Assembly: GCA_011364925.1 (NCBI GenBank)
Contig: RDOA01000018.1
Span: forward strand, 1-64,000
Direction: 5' to 3'
Origin: Promethearchaeota archaeon
GTDB taxonomy: Archaea > Asgardarchaeota > Lokiarchaeia > Sigyniarchaeales > SOKP01
Length of the DNA stretch: 64,000 bases
Shown: piece after piece, positions 19,601 through 27,011 of the stretch
How positions within the stretch are numbered: the stretch's first letter is position 1
How the letters are laid out: each line of letters starts with the position of its first letter
The notes under the pieces: generated by a model
What the model saw: only the letters and a program-made list of their open reading frames with translations
Database searches by the model: none
What the model was told of the DNA's origin: nothing
Translations under genes and position numbers: made by a program

Positions 19601-20305
19601 AAAGCTGAAATGGTTAATCAACTTAAGATTGAAATTTCAGAGACAGAATATTATGAAGATTTATTAAAAAATCCCTTAGATTATGAACCTTCTGAAAGAG
19701 CTCATTTAGAGAATCTAGGAACGAAAATTTTGCAAGAACTTCTTAATCCTACATTATATGCTTTAATAATGGAAAAAGGATATGATTTAATCACAGCAAA
19801 AAAGATTGGGAAGTTTCTGCAGGATCAAGGATTTATTAGAGATTTTAGAAATTTTCCGCTTGATGAAGAAAAATTCATGACTCCAAGAGAGAAATTAGAA
19901 AATTTAGTTGTATTTGTAAGTTATGCAACAGTTGACGCAGATACGTTTAAGATTGAAGAATTAGCGAAAAGGTTAAAGTCATATGAAGAAATAAAAGAGG
20001 TATTGTATTGGCAAGAACATATGACTGATAATATCATTAAATTCATGAGCGACAACCTTGGAAAATGCAATGTGGTGCTTCTATTTTGCTCTGAGACTGC
20101 TTTAGATTCTAAACCCGTTGAGGAGGAGTGGACAGCTGCTGATATGATGGGTAAACCCATTGTTCCTGTGTTTTTAAGCCCCGATCATATTCCCCCGCTT
20201 TTAAAATCAAGATTAGGGTATGAATTTGATTTAGTGGATTTCGAGAAGAATGTAATGCATATTCATAACTTAATATTGAAGAAGTGTGGATCAATTGATA
20301 ATTAG
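16619..20305 (+). CDS. WD40-repeat protein with C-terminal TIR domain
   Basis: 1228 residues. Twenty-one WD40 repeats (pattern VxSVxxSPDGxxxxSGSxDxTIxIWD, first at about 47, last near 910) are enough for three seven-bladed propellers. A charged helical linker with a TPR-like segment (YSEAIEQLNFILETAD) occupies about 915-1085. The TIR domain at about 1096-1225 starts VVFVSYATVDADTF and has the helix after strand D reading SETALDSKPVEEEW, placing glutamates 1168-1170 where NAD+-cleaving TIRs hold the catalytic Glu. No membrane segment. Start GTG 16619 follows AGAAG; the next Met (residue 36) would still keep all repeats. TIR enzymes cleave NAD+ or make ADP-ribose-type signals, often triggered by a sensor part. 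The NUDIX gene starts 101 bases downstream on the same strand. Role in defence or signalling is inferred. Confidence 0.92.
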   Translation: MVFIQTELHDKNVKENFEYPQHLYPKRKGLAKAFHMAQSFGHSRDVTAVALSHKGDYIVSGSKDNTLKIWDFPAGNLLRTIEAHDHSILAVAISVDDNYIYSSSSDSIIKVWGLKRGNFISELKEHTDSVTSLATTPDGKNLVSGSKDQTVIVWNILNAKLIHKFEHKSAVLSIAISKNNETLVCGTEDGIIRVWNLKNGKFVRTIKGHSGAINSITISPDGEYIISGSDDETVRIWNLSKGRPLYVLKSHKAVVRAVAISLDGNLIVSGSDDKTINIWDVSTGELIRTLKEYTGKVLSITFSPNGKYIITGSADNNIMVWELMKGKLESTISAHNKGINCVAVSPNGLYIASGSDDNTIKIWDIKTLSLLRTLTDHGKSVTSVEFSPDGNFLVSGSSDKKIIIWDVRKSIPYSILKNIGSVPNSAMFTPESNQVIMGLDNNYVKIWDIQSKSLIWEEKAHKGPVTSIKFTPNGRYFVTGSEDKHVLIWDFSSKEVIKDLDGHKGKVLSIGISPNGANICSSSDDKTVKVWDFYTGNLVSTIDNHADTVSSVSYSPIGNCFISTSKDKTVKVWDNRNELIQTFEGHGEDVSCVAITPDGKLAITGSLDGYLKVWALTFGGLFKNIKGHSQNVNSVAVSTSGKLAVSGLSNRSLIVWDLSTGKLIKTLKGHTDIISSVAFSPGGKFVASASYDKTCKIWEINSGETLWTLSGHDDAVTSVSASNDTKYIVSGSRDKTIIIWEPSRGKLFKRLKGAKSAVTSVDFSPNDELIVNGLEDSTVNIWNVKKGKLIHTLEGHKEVVNSVAFSPDGEYVASGSKDQTVKVWKVNTGELDYTFEKINSPVTSVSFSSDGLYVACGTENNFIRIWDFIEKYQTSYYYLSKVNSAKFIPNTNQIIAGYDSGDVLIWDLLMEEQEELLKELRSKLKNVEDLIVQNNYSEAIEQLNFILETADVFNFEDLKAIAFEKLKNLRDPKETLEVVKKILEFEYNNQRNITKAEMVNQLKIEISETEYYEDLLKNPLDYEPSERAHLENLGTKILQELLNPTLYALIMEKGYDLITAKKIGKFLQDQGFIRDFRNFPLDEEKFMTPREKLENLVVFVSYATVDADTFKIEELAKRLKSYEEIKEVLYWQEHMTDNIIKFMSDNLGKCNVVLLFCSETALDSKPVEEEWTAADMMGKPIVPVFLSPDHIPPLLKSRLGYEFDLVDFEKNVMHIHNLILKKCGSIDN

Positions 20306-20406
20306 GGTTGATGCTTTCAAGAAAAAATATAATCTTTTTTAACAAAGAAGTTTTAATATTTATTTAACAGATTTTTACAATTTGAATTAAAAGAGCGGAA
20401 TCAAAA

Positions 20407-22137
20407 ATGGAAGAAAGTTTACGATTCATATACGAGAAGGAGTATTGGTACATTAGCGCTTTCATAAACACAAATGAGTTTATTGGTGAAACAAAAGCGG
20501 AAGAAATCGAAGCGTTACTGTTGAACAGGTTAAAAAATCTTACTGAAAATGATTTAATCAAAGCCTATAACTTTTTAGATAAATACCCAAACGCTGAAGA
20601 GAAGAAGAGAACTTTAGCGAATATGGTAAAATCAATAGATATAGAATGTGATTGGGAACCCTTTTTTCAGAATTTTCCCTACACAGACGAAAAAAATCCT
20701 TATACTGAAGATAACAAGAATTTAACTTATAATACCTTGGGTTATTTTAAATTGGAAGTAGAATATTATAAAAACGAACCTTTCCATAAGGAAACTATAA
20801 CGCCCGATATATTACAGCAAATACCTTTTATTTCCATTGACATCCTCAAGGAATTTAATAAAAAAAAAGAAAACCAATACCTTATACTTGATCTTGAGAG
20901 TCCAATATATATATTTGTTATATCTAAGAAAATAAAGCCGATAGAAGTTCAATGGACTGATGAAAACATACAAAAATATAGAAAAAGCATTGGAACATGG
21001 ACACAATTATATTCGGGTCAATGGACGGATTACTCAGATGATCTTTTTAAAAGGAGAATTAAAGATAACCTAACTAATCGGTTATCAGAATTACAATACA
21101 TTGGAAGAAATTCTGGATTTATTTACATGGTTCCACAGAATTTCGAAACTGAATTCGATTATATAAATCAAGTAATATTAGATCCAACACCTAAGATAAG
21201 GGCCGTTCTTTTTGCTCTCATGTCAATTAACAATTCTCTTGACATTTTGTTTATGAAGAGGTACTCGGATGTCTTTATGGATATAAAAAAGATTGAAGAA
21301 AAAACGAATAATCTTAGATTTTTAAGAGGAATGATCCAAACTAAAATGAGCCTTATTTACAGTGAATTAGATTGGAATCCGAGAGAACATTACATTCGGA
21401 TTCTAACACATCTATTGAAGATCTTTCGCATAGAGGTAATTATTGACCGAGTAAACGACAAGTTTAAAACGCTTTACGATACATTACTGGAATTATATAC
21501 TAAAAGAAACGAAGAAAATCAAAAGAGTACTAAGAAAGCAGTTAACCTCTTGAGCGGTATATTTGGCGCTGGATTCGTAATTGATTTTGTTAATGCTCTT
21601 AGACTTGCAGCTGGAGTTGGAGATGAAGAAATTACCATCAGGATTTTATATATTACAATCTCTATAATTTTAGGAGCAAGCTTTTTCGCTTTATTTATTT
21701 ACTTTATTCTTGGGAGATTCAAGAGTAGAAAATTAAATTTTGGTCATACAGTTGATGCGGTTATCCAAGATGACAATAAAAATATAATTTTAATTAAAAG
21801 AAGATATGCTCCTTATAAAGGTAAATACGCCCTTCCTGGTGGATTTATTAAATATGACGAGGATCCAGAACAAGCAGTCATTCGAGAAGTTCGCGAAGAA
21901 ACGAATCTTGCAGTAAAAATCATCAGCAAGATTGGGACATACGATCAAAAAGGAAGAGATCCAAGGGGAAAGATCGTTTCTACTGCGTTTAAGTGTCGTC
22001 CAGTTAAAGACTTCTCAATGGCAATGGAAGGAGACGACGCTTCACGAGTAGAGGTTGTTCCTATTGACAAACTGAAAAACCTTGAGTTTGCGTTCGATCA
22101 CAACCAAATTTTAAAAGATGCAGGAATTTTAAAATAA
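20407..22137 (+). CDS. Membrane protein with C-terminal NUDIX domain, CorA-like layout
   Basis: 576 residues. Residues 1-375 are a soluble alpha/beta then long-helix region. Two membrane segments follow (about 377-400 and 409-437) with a short acidic loop, a layout like CorA-type channels although no GMN motif is seen. Residues 443-576 are a complete NUDIX hydrolase domain: LPGGFIKYDEDPEQAV then REVREETNL gives Gx5Ex7REUxEE with Asn for the last Gly. Such domains hydrolyse or bind nucleoside diphosphate compounds such as ADP-ribose. The domain is closest in style to ADP-ribose pyrophosphatase/NrtR-type NUDIX. Lying next to a TIR gene, it could destroy or sense the TIR product and change membrane permeability (inference). 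Start ATG 20407. Confidence 0.88.
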   Translation: MEESLRFIYEKEYWYISAFINTNEFIGETKAEEIEALLLNRLKNLTENDLIKAYNFLDKYPNAEEKKRTLANMVKSIDIECDWEPFFQNFPYTDEKNPYTEDNKNLTYNTLGYFKLEVEYYKNEPFHKETITPDILQQIPFISIDILKEFNKKKENQYLILDLESPIYIFVISKKIKPIEVQWTDENIQKYRKSIGTWTQLYSGQWTDYSDDLFKRRIKDNLTNRLSELQYIGRNSGFIYMVPQNFETEFDYINQVILDPTPKIRAVLFALMSINNSLDILFMKRYSDVFMDIKKIEEKTNNLRFLRGMIQTKMSLIYSELDWNPREHYIRILTHLLKIFRIEVIIDRVNDKFKTLYDTLLELYTKRNEENQKSTKKAVNLLSGIFGAGFVIDFVNALRLAAGVGDEEITIRILYITISIILGASFFALFIYFILGRFKSRKLNFGHTVDAVIQDDNKNIILIKRRYAPYKGKYALPGGFIKYDEDPEQAVIREVREETNLAVKIISKIGTYDQKGRDPRGKIVSTAFKCRPVKDFSMAMEGDDASRVEVVPIDKLKNLEFAFDHNQILKDAGILK

Positions 22138-22195
22138 AACTTATTTTTTCTTTTTTTCATTAAAAATTGATATTGAAGCTATCGAAGTTTAAGTC

Positions 22196-22636
22196 CTATG
22201 CTTCGTATTGAATAGGCTCAATAGCCCCTTCAGGACAAGATAATTCGCATTTAAGACATCCTTGACATTTGGAAATTTCACTATACTTGTATCTAATTCC
22301 AAGTTCTTTTCCCTTAACTCCTGATACATCATCTTTATAAAATAGATTTTGTGGACAAAATTTTCCGTTTTCATCTAAACATTTTTCACACAAATTGCAT
22401 TTTTCATGATCAATCTTTATACTAACCACTTGATTGGCACGTGTGATAGAAGTTACCTGAACTGCGTTTCTTGGACACACCATAACACAACTAAGGCAAG
22501 CTTTACATTTTGCGTAATCTACTTTTCGAACCCCATGCTCAAAGTAGATTGCATTAGCTTTACATGCGCGTAAGCATCGCTCACACCTTAAACATTGCTC
22601 CTGATCTATCTGAACTGGGATGAAAGTTTCTTTGAT
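22196..22636 (-). CDS. Polyferredoxin with four Cys cluster motifs, apparent ATC start
   Basis: Electron-transfer protein. The frame holds four cluster motifs in order: CLRCERCLRAC, CKACLSCVMVCP, CNLCEKCLDENGKFCP and CQGCLKCELSCPEGA, the third with a longer final spacing. The first ATG in frame (22481-22483) falls inside the second motif and cannot be the start. The frame is open up to a TAA at 22643-22645, and between them there is no ATG, GTG or TTG. ATC 22634-22636 lies eight bases after GAAGGT (22645-22650) and gives (M)KETFIPVQIDQEQC, a normal ferredoxin N-terminus. So initiation at AUC is proposed; a sequence error is the alternative. Partner oxidoreductase unknown; convergent with the NUDIX gene. 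Confidence 0.85.
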   Translation of the reverse strand: MKETFIPVQIDQEQCLRCERCLRACKANAIYFEHGVRKVDYAKCKACLSCVMVCPRNAVQVTSITRANQVVSIKIDHEKCNLCEKCLDENGKFCPQNLFYKDDVSGVKGKELGIRYKYSEISKCQGCLKCELSCPEGAIEPIQYEA

Positions 22637-22759
22637 ATGGCCTTACCTTCTCAAATTACCTATTCTAAAACTAGAAATAATCAACAAATTTTAAAATTAG
22701 GTTTTATAAAAAATTAAGTTGGTTGCTCAAAATCATAACCTAAAAAATGAGAAAAAAAA

Positions 22760-23560
22760 TTATTGAAAATACTGTGTGTATCCTTCCTTGGGACGCTCGG
22801 GGAGTTGCTGTTGATTCTGGTACTGCTGCGCTTTTTCGGCTAGTTCAAGCATTTTCGCTTTAATTTCTTTGCCTTCTTCTATCAATTTCGATGTCTCGAT
22901 GTTTAAATTGTAAATTTTATTCAATACTTCTATAATTGCTGCGGCCCCTTCTGGAGTTGGAATCTCTAATACAGGAGTGAATAAAGCATATGCTTTTAAT
23001 CTATTTGATAACGCTTCGTTTAAAACTGTAGCCTCAGCCCCTACAATTATGCCCTTTTCAACTTTTTTAAGTTCGAACTTTTCTAAAGCCTCAATCATAT
23101 CTGCTTCAGCAGCGTAATAAACTGGATAATCGTCGATTATTCCACGCTGAGGTATACCTTGAAAAATTACGACTTCTTTTGCCTTTACATCTTCAGAGAG
23201 TAGCCAATTATTAATTGTTTTAGACAAATCGTTATAAGCAGTTGCTACTTGGAAAGGTACTTCTGAGATGCCAATAATGAGATTATGCATAGGAGAGTAG
23301 TAAATTCTAAACGGATGTTTCAATACTCCTTCGTAAAACACGGAAATGGGGGGAAGATACTCACTTGTTACGAACCCTATCTCTATAATATCTGGGATCT
23401 GCTCGATTAAGGCGTTCGACACGATTGGCCCTATTAATCCAACTCCCGCAAAGCCCAAAATCATCGTTGCTCCTGGTTTGATCTCAGTTTTTAAATCCTC
23501 GATTATTATCGATGATTTTTTCCCTTTATCGCAAACATATTCTTTTTTTACCATCTTCAT
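22760..23560 (-). CDS. PAC2-family protein (proteasome assembly chaperone-like)
   Basis: 266 residues of the PAC2 family, archaeal relatives of the eukaryotic proteasome assembly chaperones. Seen are the N-terminal MILGFAGVGLIGPIVSNALIEQ loop, GISEVPFQ, VVIFQGIPQRG, the glycine-rich GIIVGAEATVLNEAL, and VLEIPTPEGAAAIIEVLN before a C-terminal helix. The tail is Gln-rich and ends QYFQ, close to the HbYX tail that docks in proteasome alpha-ring pockets, with Phe in place of Tyr. A second PAC2 protein in this window (59374-60165) ends similarly. Start ATG 23558-23560 follows GAAGGA. Divergent from the smsC gene. Function likely in proteasome assembly or activation, not proven. Confidence 0.85.
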   Translation of the reverse strand: MKMVKKEYVCDKGKKSSIIIEDLKTEIKPGATMILGFAGVGLIGPIVSNALIEQIPDIIEIGFVTSEYLPPISVFYEGVLKHPFRIYYSPMHNLIIGISEVPFQVATAYNDLSKTINNWLLSEDVKAKEVVIFQGIPQRGIIDDYPVYYAAEADMIEALEKFELKKVEKGIIVGAEATVLNEALSNRLKAYALFTPVLEIPTPEGAAAIIEVLNKIYNLNIETSKLIEEGKEIKAKMLELAEKAQQYQNQQQLPERPKEGYTQYFQ

Positions 23561-23746
23561 TTCCTTCTAAAATAATGATTTAATTGCTTTTTCTAATTAT
23601 TAATGTAAATCCTTATAATATTAATATTTTGATATCATAGAATAAAATAAATAAAAAAAACCCAAATGACTGCTTTTTAAATTAAATATTAAAAATTTGA
23701 CAGACTATAGATCATAATAATTCAATAACAATTTGAGGATTATTAA

Positions 23747-24544
23747 TTGCTATTAGAGCTTAAGGAAGTAACTATTCCAACCCTTGACCAAAAGTGTGTT
23801 ATTATAAATGAGGTTTCTTTTGGAATTAAAGAAGGTTCGATTCATGCGATTATCGGACCAAACGGTTCTGGCAAATCAACCTTAGCATATGCTATTATGG
23901 GATTAGGAAATTATAAAGTATTGCACGGGAAGATATTATTTGATGGATTTGATATTACTAATCTGAGTATTACTGAAAGGGCAAAGCTTGGAATTACTTT
24001 AGCGTGGCAAGAGCCAGCAAGAATCGATGGTTTATCAGTATACAGATATATTACACTAGGTTTGAAGGACACAACAAAAATGAGAGAAAAAGTCGTTGAA
24101 GCTTTAAATATTGTCAATTTAGAACCCGAGAAGTATATCAACCGGAAGATTGATGAATCGCTAAGTGGAGGAGAAAGAAAAAGAGTAGAATTGGCAGCAG
24201 CAATCGCAATGGAACCTCGATTAATTATATTGGACGAACCAGATAGTGGTTTAGATTTTATCGTTCTGGAGGACTTTATGAATATTTTTGAAAAGATAAA
24301 ACGGTTAAACATGACTATCTTATTAATTACTCATCGTGAAGATATAGGAATGGTAGCAGATTATGGTACGCTGTTATGGCGTGGCGACCATATTATAACA
24401 GATGTGTTTCCAAAGGTAATGCTTAGATACTGTGCCAAAGCTGGGCTTAAAGAGTTTTGTAAAAGAACTTTATTTAAAGATGGAGCAATATGCTTTGATG
24501 ACGAATATATTGATAGAATATTCAGAGAAGAAGGTGTCTCATGA
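23747..24544 (+). CDS. sufC: SufC/SmsC-type Fe-S assembly ATPase
   Basis: 265-residue ABC ATPase of the SUF system, which powers Fe-S cluster assembly on SufB without transporting anything. Walker A GPNGSGKST is at 37-45, the Q-loop region is TLAWQEPARIDGLSV, the signature is SLSGGERKRVE, Walker B is LIILDEPDSGLD, and the switch His is in LITHRED. The C-terminus has a Cys-rich extension with four Cys (YCAKAGLKEFCKRTLFKDG), longer than usual SufC. Start TTG 23747-23749 is preceded by GAGGA. The last four bases overlap the next gene (ATGA), so SufC and SufB are translationally coupled. Confidence 0.93.
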   Translation: MLLELKEVTIPTLDQKCVIINEVSFGIKEGSIHAIIGPNGSGKSTLAYAIMGLGNYKVLHGKILFDGFDITNLSITERAKLGITLAWQEPARIDGLSVYRYITLGLKDTTKMREKVVEALNIVNLEPEKYINRKIDESLSGGERKRVELAAAIAMEPRLIILDEPDSGLDFIVLEDFMNIFEKIKRLNMTILLITHREDIGMVADYGTLLWRGDHIITDVFPKVMLRYCAKAGLKEFCKRTLFKDGAICFDDEYIDRIFREEGVS

Positions 24545-25512
24545 AAAATATCGATTACCCAACAGAGATTTTGCAGAGTCTTGAAGATTATAAAATAGAT
24601 TTTCGGGAGTTTTTACCCGGACATGGCAAAGGTGCTAAACTATTATTAAACTTTAATAAAATATCTGGGATCGAGCAAGTCGATGGGATTATACTTAAAG
24701 GTCGTGAAATTCCAAACGGAATCATTGCTGATGTTCTTATAAAAAAAGGAACAAAAGTTGAAGAACCGGTTCATTTATGTTTCGGGATAAATAAAGAAAC
24801 GGGAATTCAAGAGATTTTCCCAAGAATAATCGCTGAGGATAACACGAATGTAAAAATTCAAGCTCACTGTAGCTTTCCAAACGCAGATGGGTTGACTCAT
24901 AAAATGTTTGGTCATTTTTACATAGGAAAAAATTGTGAAGTTACATACAGTGAAACTCATTACCATGGTGAGAATAGTGGAGCTTTAGTTGCTCCAGTAA
25001 GTTATATATATGTTGGAGAAAATAGTGTCTTTGAAAATAATTTTAATCTCACTAAAGGAACTCCTGGTAAGGTAAAAATCTTAATTGATATTTACGCATT
25101 GGATAATAGTGTTGTGAGATCAAATGTGAAAGCGTATGGTAAAAATAGTAAAGACTCAATTAGAATTAGAGATTCAGTATTTCTTGAAGGTGAAAATGCA
25201 AGAAGTGTAATAAAGTTGAAAGCTGCTGCGAAAGATGGAGGTGAAGTTTTAATGTACGGTATTACAGAAGGAAATGCTCCACATTGCAATGGACACGTTG
25301 AATGCAGTGAAATAGTCCTTGGGCGTGGTTCTATCTGCAGAGCTCGCCCTTTCATTAGAGCCACCGATCCAACTTCAAGCGTCTCGCATGAAGCATCTTT
25401 AGGAAGATTTCCGCAAAAATGGCTAGATGAACTTATGGCCAAGGGTTTATCCGAAGAGGAAGCAACAAATATTCTAATAGAAGCAATGCTTCAAGAAGAA
25501 GAGAAGTTTTAA
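24541..25512 (+). CDS. sufB: SufB/SufD-like (SmsB) Fe-S scaffold
   Basis: 323 residues of the SufBD beta-helix family. It is shorter than bacterial SufB (about 480), as in the minimal two-gene archaeal SmsCB systems. Characteristic stretches are SYIYVGENSVFENNFN, a long ladder of beta-helix turns, APHCNGHVECSEIVLGRGSICRARPFIRATDP with the conserved Cys/His/Glu candidates for cluster binding, SSVSHEASLGRFPQKWLDELMAKGLSEEEA at the SufC-contact end. Start ATG overlaps the SufC stop. With sufC this gives a complete minimal SUF system in addition to the ISC-type pair at 10.7-15.2 kb. Confidence 0.92.
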   Translation: MKNIDYPTEILQSLEDYKIDFREFLPGHGKGAKLLLNFNKISGIEQVDGIILKGREIPNGIIADVLIKKGTKVEEPVHLCFGINKETGIQEIFPRIIAEDNTNVKIQAHCSFPNADGLTHKMFGHFYIGKNCEVTYSETHYHGENSGALVAPVSYIYVGENSVFENNFNLTKGTPGKVKILIDIYALDNSVVRSNVKAYGKNSKDSIRIRDSVFLEGENARSVIKLKAAAKDGGEVLMYGITEGNAPHCNGHVECSEIVLGRGSICRARPFIRATDPTSSVSHEASLGRFPQKWLDELMAKGLSEEEATNILIEAMLQEEEKF

Positions 25513-25563
25513 TTATAGATATAAAAAGGTAAAAAGCATAAAAAGAAGGAATGTGATATAAAA

Positions 25564-26082
25564 ATGAGTGAAAACAAAATAAAGAAAGGAGATAAAGCTC
25601 CTTTGTTCAGAATTGATTCCTATAATGCGGGAACGGTTGATTTAGGAGAGATTATAGGAAAACAAAAGATAGTGTTAATTTTCTCGCGGTATTTTGGTTG
25701 TCCGCTATGCCAATTGGATTTAAATATACTTTTGGAAAAAGTCTCTGAGATAAAAGGTAAAGGAGCTAAGTTACTTTACGTAACTCAATCTGGTGAAAAG
25801 ATCGCGAAAGAGTATATTGAAAAATACAATATTGACTTTCCCGTAATACCATCAACCAAAGACGAATTATACGCAGACTACGGATTAGGGTTAATGACAG
25901 CTGAAGCCGTGGCAAATGTGAAAAGTAAATTTAAAGAAGCAACCAAATTAGGACTTCAACACGGAGAATATGAAGGTTGGGAGAAGCAAGGTCCAGGACA
26001 ATTCGTGATTGATGAGCAAGGAACTATAATTCACGAGAGAAAAGGATGGTTGTTGCTTCCAGAGATATTTGAAGTATTATAG
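25564..26082 (+). CDS. Peroxiredoxin-like (AhpC/TSA, thioredoxin-fold) protein
   Basis: 172 residues with the thioredoxin-fold layout of AhpC/TSA-type peroxiredoxins: KGDKAPLFRIDS at the N-terminus, IVLIFSRYFGCPLCQ with Cys46 and Cys49, KLLYVTQSGEKIAKEYIEKYNIDFPVIPS, and a C-terminal GQFVIDEQGTIIHERKG strand pair. The CxxC arrangement (GCPLCQ) marks the Prx-like/AhpC-TSA-2 group rather than classical 2-Cys enzymes, so the molecule may be a thiol reductase or a peroxidase. It lies 51 bases after sufB on the same strand, fitting protection of Fe-S assembly from oxidants (inference). Confidence 0.82.
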   Translation: MSENKIKKGDKAPLFRIDSYNAGTVDLGEIIGKQKIVLIFSRYFGCPLCQLDLNILLEKVSEIKGKGAKLLYVTQSGEKIAKEYIEKYNIDFPVIPSTKDELYADYGLGLMTAEAVANVKSKFKEATKLGLQHGEYEGWEKQGPGQFVIDEQGTIIHERKGWLLLPEIFEVL

Positions 26083-26134
26083 GGAGATTTCAAACTAATA
26101 ATTTTAAAAGTTATATGTTAAATATGATGCAAGG

Positions 26135-26779
26135 ATGAAAGAGGACAGAAAATACCAAAATTATCGTTTTAGAGGAGCGATTAATGTCGATGAAATTGAA
26201 CCTTGGTTCGATTTCGGGACAGCAAAGCCTTGGGATGATTTGGACGTACCATGGGTATTGGATAATAAGGTAAGACGAGAGATTTTAATCACGCTCGCCA
26301 AAAGCCCAAAAACTTTTGAAGAATTACATGAAAATCTTAAGTTTTCCCCAAAGCCTCTTTTAATTTCGAGAGAAGAATACGAATGTGAACTAAAATATCA
26401 ATGGATTAAGGAAACCCTCAAAAATCACTTGTTGAATTTGGAATTGTATAATTTAGTGAGAGTACAGGATAATAAGTATACAATAACTTTTCCAATTTTT
26501 CCTATGGAAACATTAAACGATATGGAAGTGTACGTTTTAAAGTTTGCGGAGAGTTGGGTAAAAGTTGTTAATGATACTAAGGAAGAAATCAAAAATCAGC
26601 TTAATTTCTACGAAGATAAAAAGAAATTATATGGTATTCTTATCGAGAAAGCACTCGAGAAACTATTTGAACTTTTAAAAAGTCAAAACCTGCTTCCTAA
26701 TGAACCAAATATTAGACTATTATGGGCAGAACAACTTAGAAGGATTAAATTTGAAGAATGGCTTGAAAATAACTTTTAA
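26135..26779 (+). CDS. Winged-helix (ArsR-like) transcription regulator
   Basis: 214 residues. Residues about 45-118 look like an ArsR-type winged helix: LDNKVRREILITLAKSPKTFEELHENL (helices 1-3), a helix ending in IKETLKNHLLNLELYNLVRV and a wing DNKYTITFPIF. The rest is a long helical region likely used for dimerisation. A Trp/Pro-rich N-terminus (residues 18-43) precedes the domain. No metal-binding Cys cluster is present. AAGGATG covers the start. It follows the peroxiredoxin gene by 52 bases and may regulate the SUF/peroxiredoxin cluster (inference). Confidence 0.75.
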   Translation: MKEDRKYQNYRFRGAINVDEIEPWFDFGTAKPWDDLDVPWVLDNKVRREILITLAKSPKTFEELHENLKFSPKPLLISREEYECELKYQWIKETLKNHLLNLELYNLVRVQDNKYTITFPIFPMETLNDMEVYVLKFAESWVKVVNDTKEEIKNQLNFYEDKKKLYGILIEKALEKLFELLKSQNLLPNEPNIRLLWAEQLRRIKFEEWLENNF

Positions 26780-26872
26780 AAAAACTTTTTTATATTTTTT
26801 TGATCTTGTTTTGTAGTTGATGAATTATACAAATTTATGTAAAATCTATTTAGTCGGCTTTTAAAGTATATA

Positions 26873-26964
26873 AAGGTATTATCTGCATATCACTAAGTTT
26901 CAATAGAACAAGAATTCTGATTTCTATATATATGTGGATATTCCAAGGCTATTATCTGAATATC
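26873..26964. repeat. Imperfect direct repeat in a 230-base intergenic region
   Basis: AAGGTATTATCTGCATATC (26873-26891) and AAGGCTATTATCTGAATATC (26945-26964) are near-identical and lie about 72 bases apart, between the regulator stop and the small gene starting at 27012. They could be tandem regulator sites. Otherwise this region (26780-27011) holds only AT-rich sequence and a TATA-like TTTAAAGTATATAAA near 26861-26875. Confidence 0.35.
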
Positions 26965-27011
26965 TACGAACTGAGAAGTAGTCGAATAAAATACGCTTTA
27001 GGTTGCCGATT

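Noticed and set aside
16619-20305. Reading the WD40-TIR gene as a mobile or phage repeat array
   Set aside because: The repeats are protein blades with diverged DNA, in one continuous frame; no CRISPR-like identical repeats or spacers.
20407-22137. Classification as a true CorA Mg2+ transporter
   Set aside because: No GMN motif after the first membrane helix; only the overall layout is similar.
22189-22374. Alternative frame on the minus strand at the polyferredoxin
   Set aside because: The ferredoxin frame has all cysteine motifs; this one has none.
26780-27011. Possible small RNA gene in the intergenic region
   Set aside because: No stable stem-loop or conserved RNA pattern could be seen; only direct repeats and TATA-like sequence.
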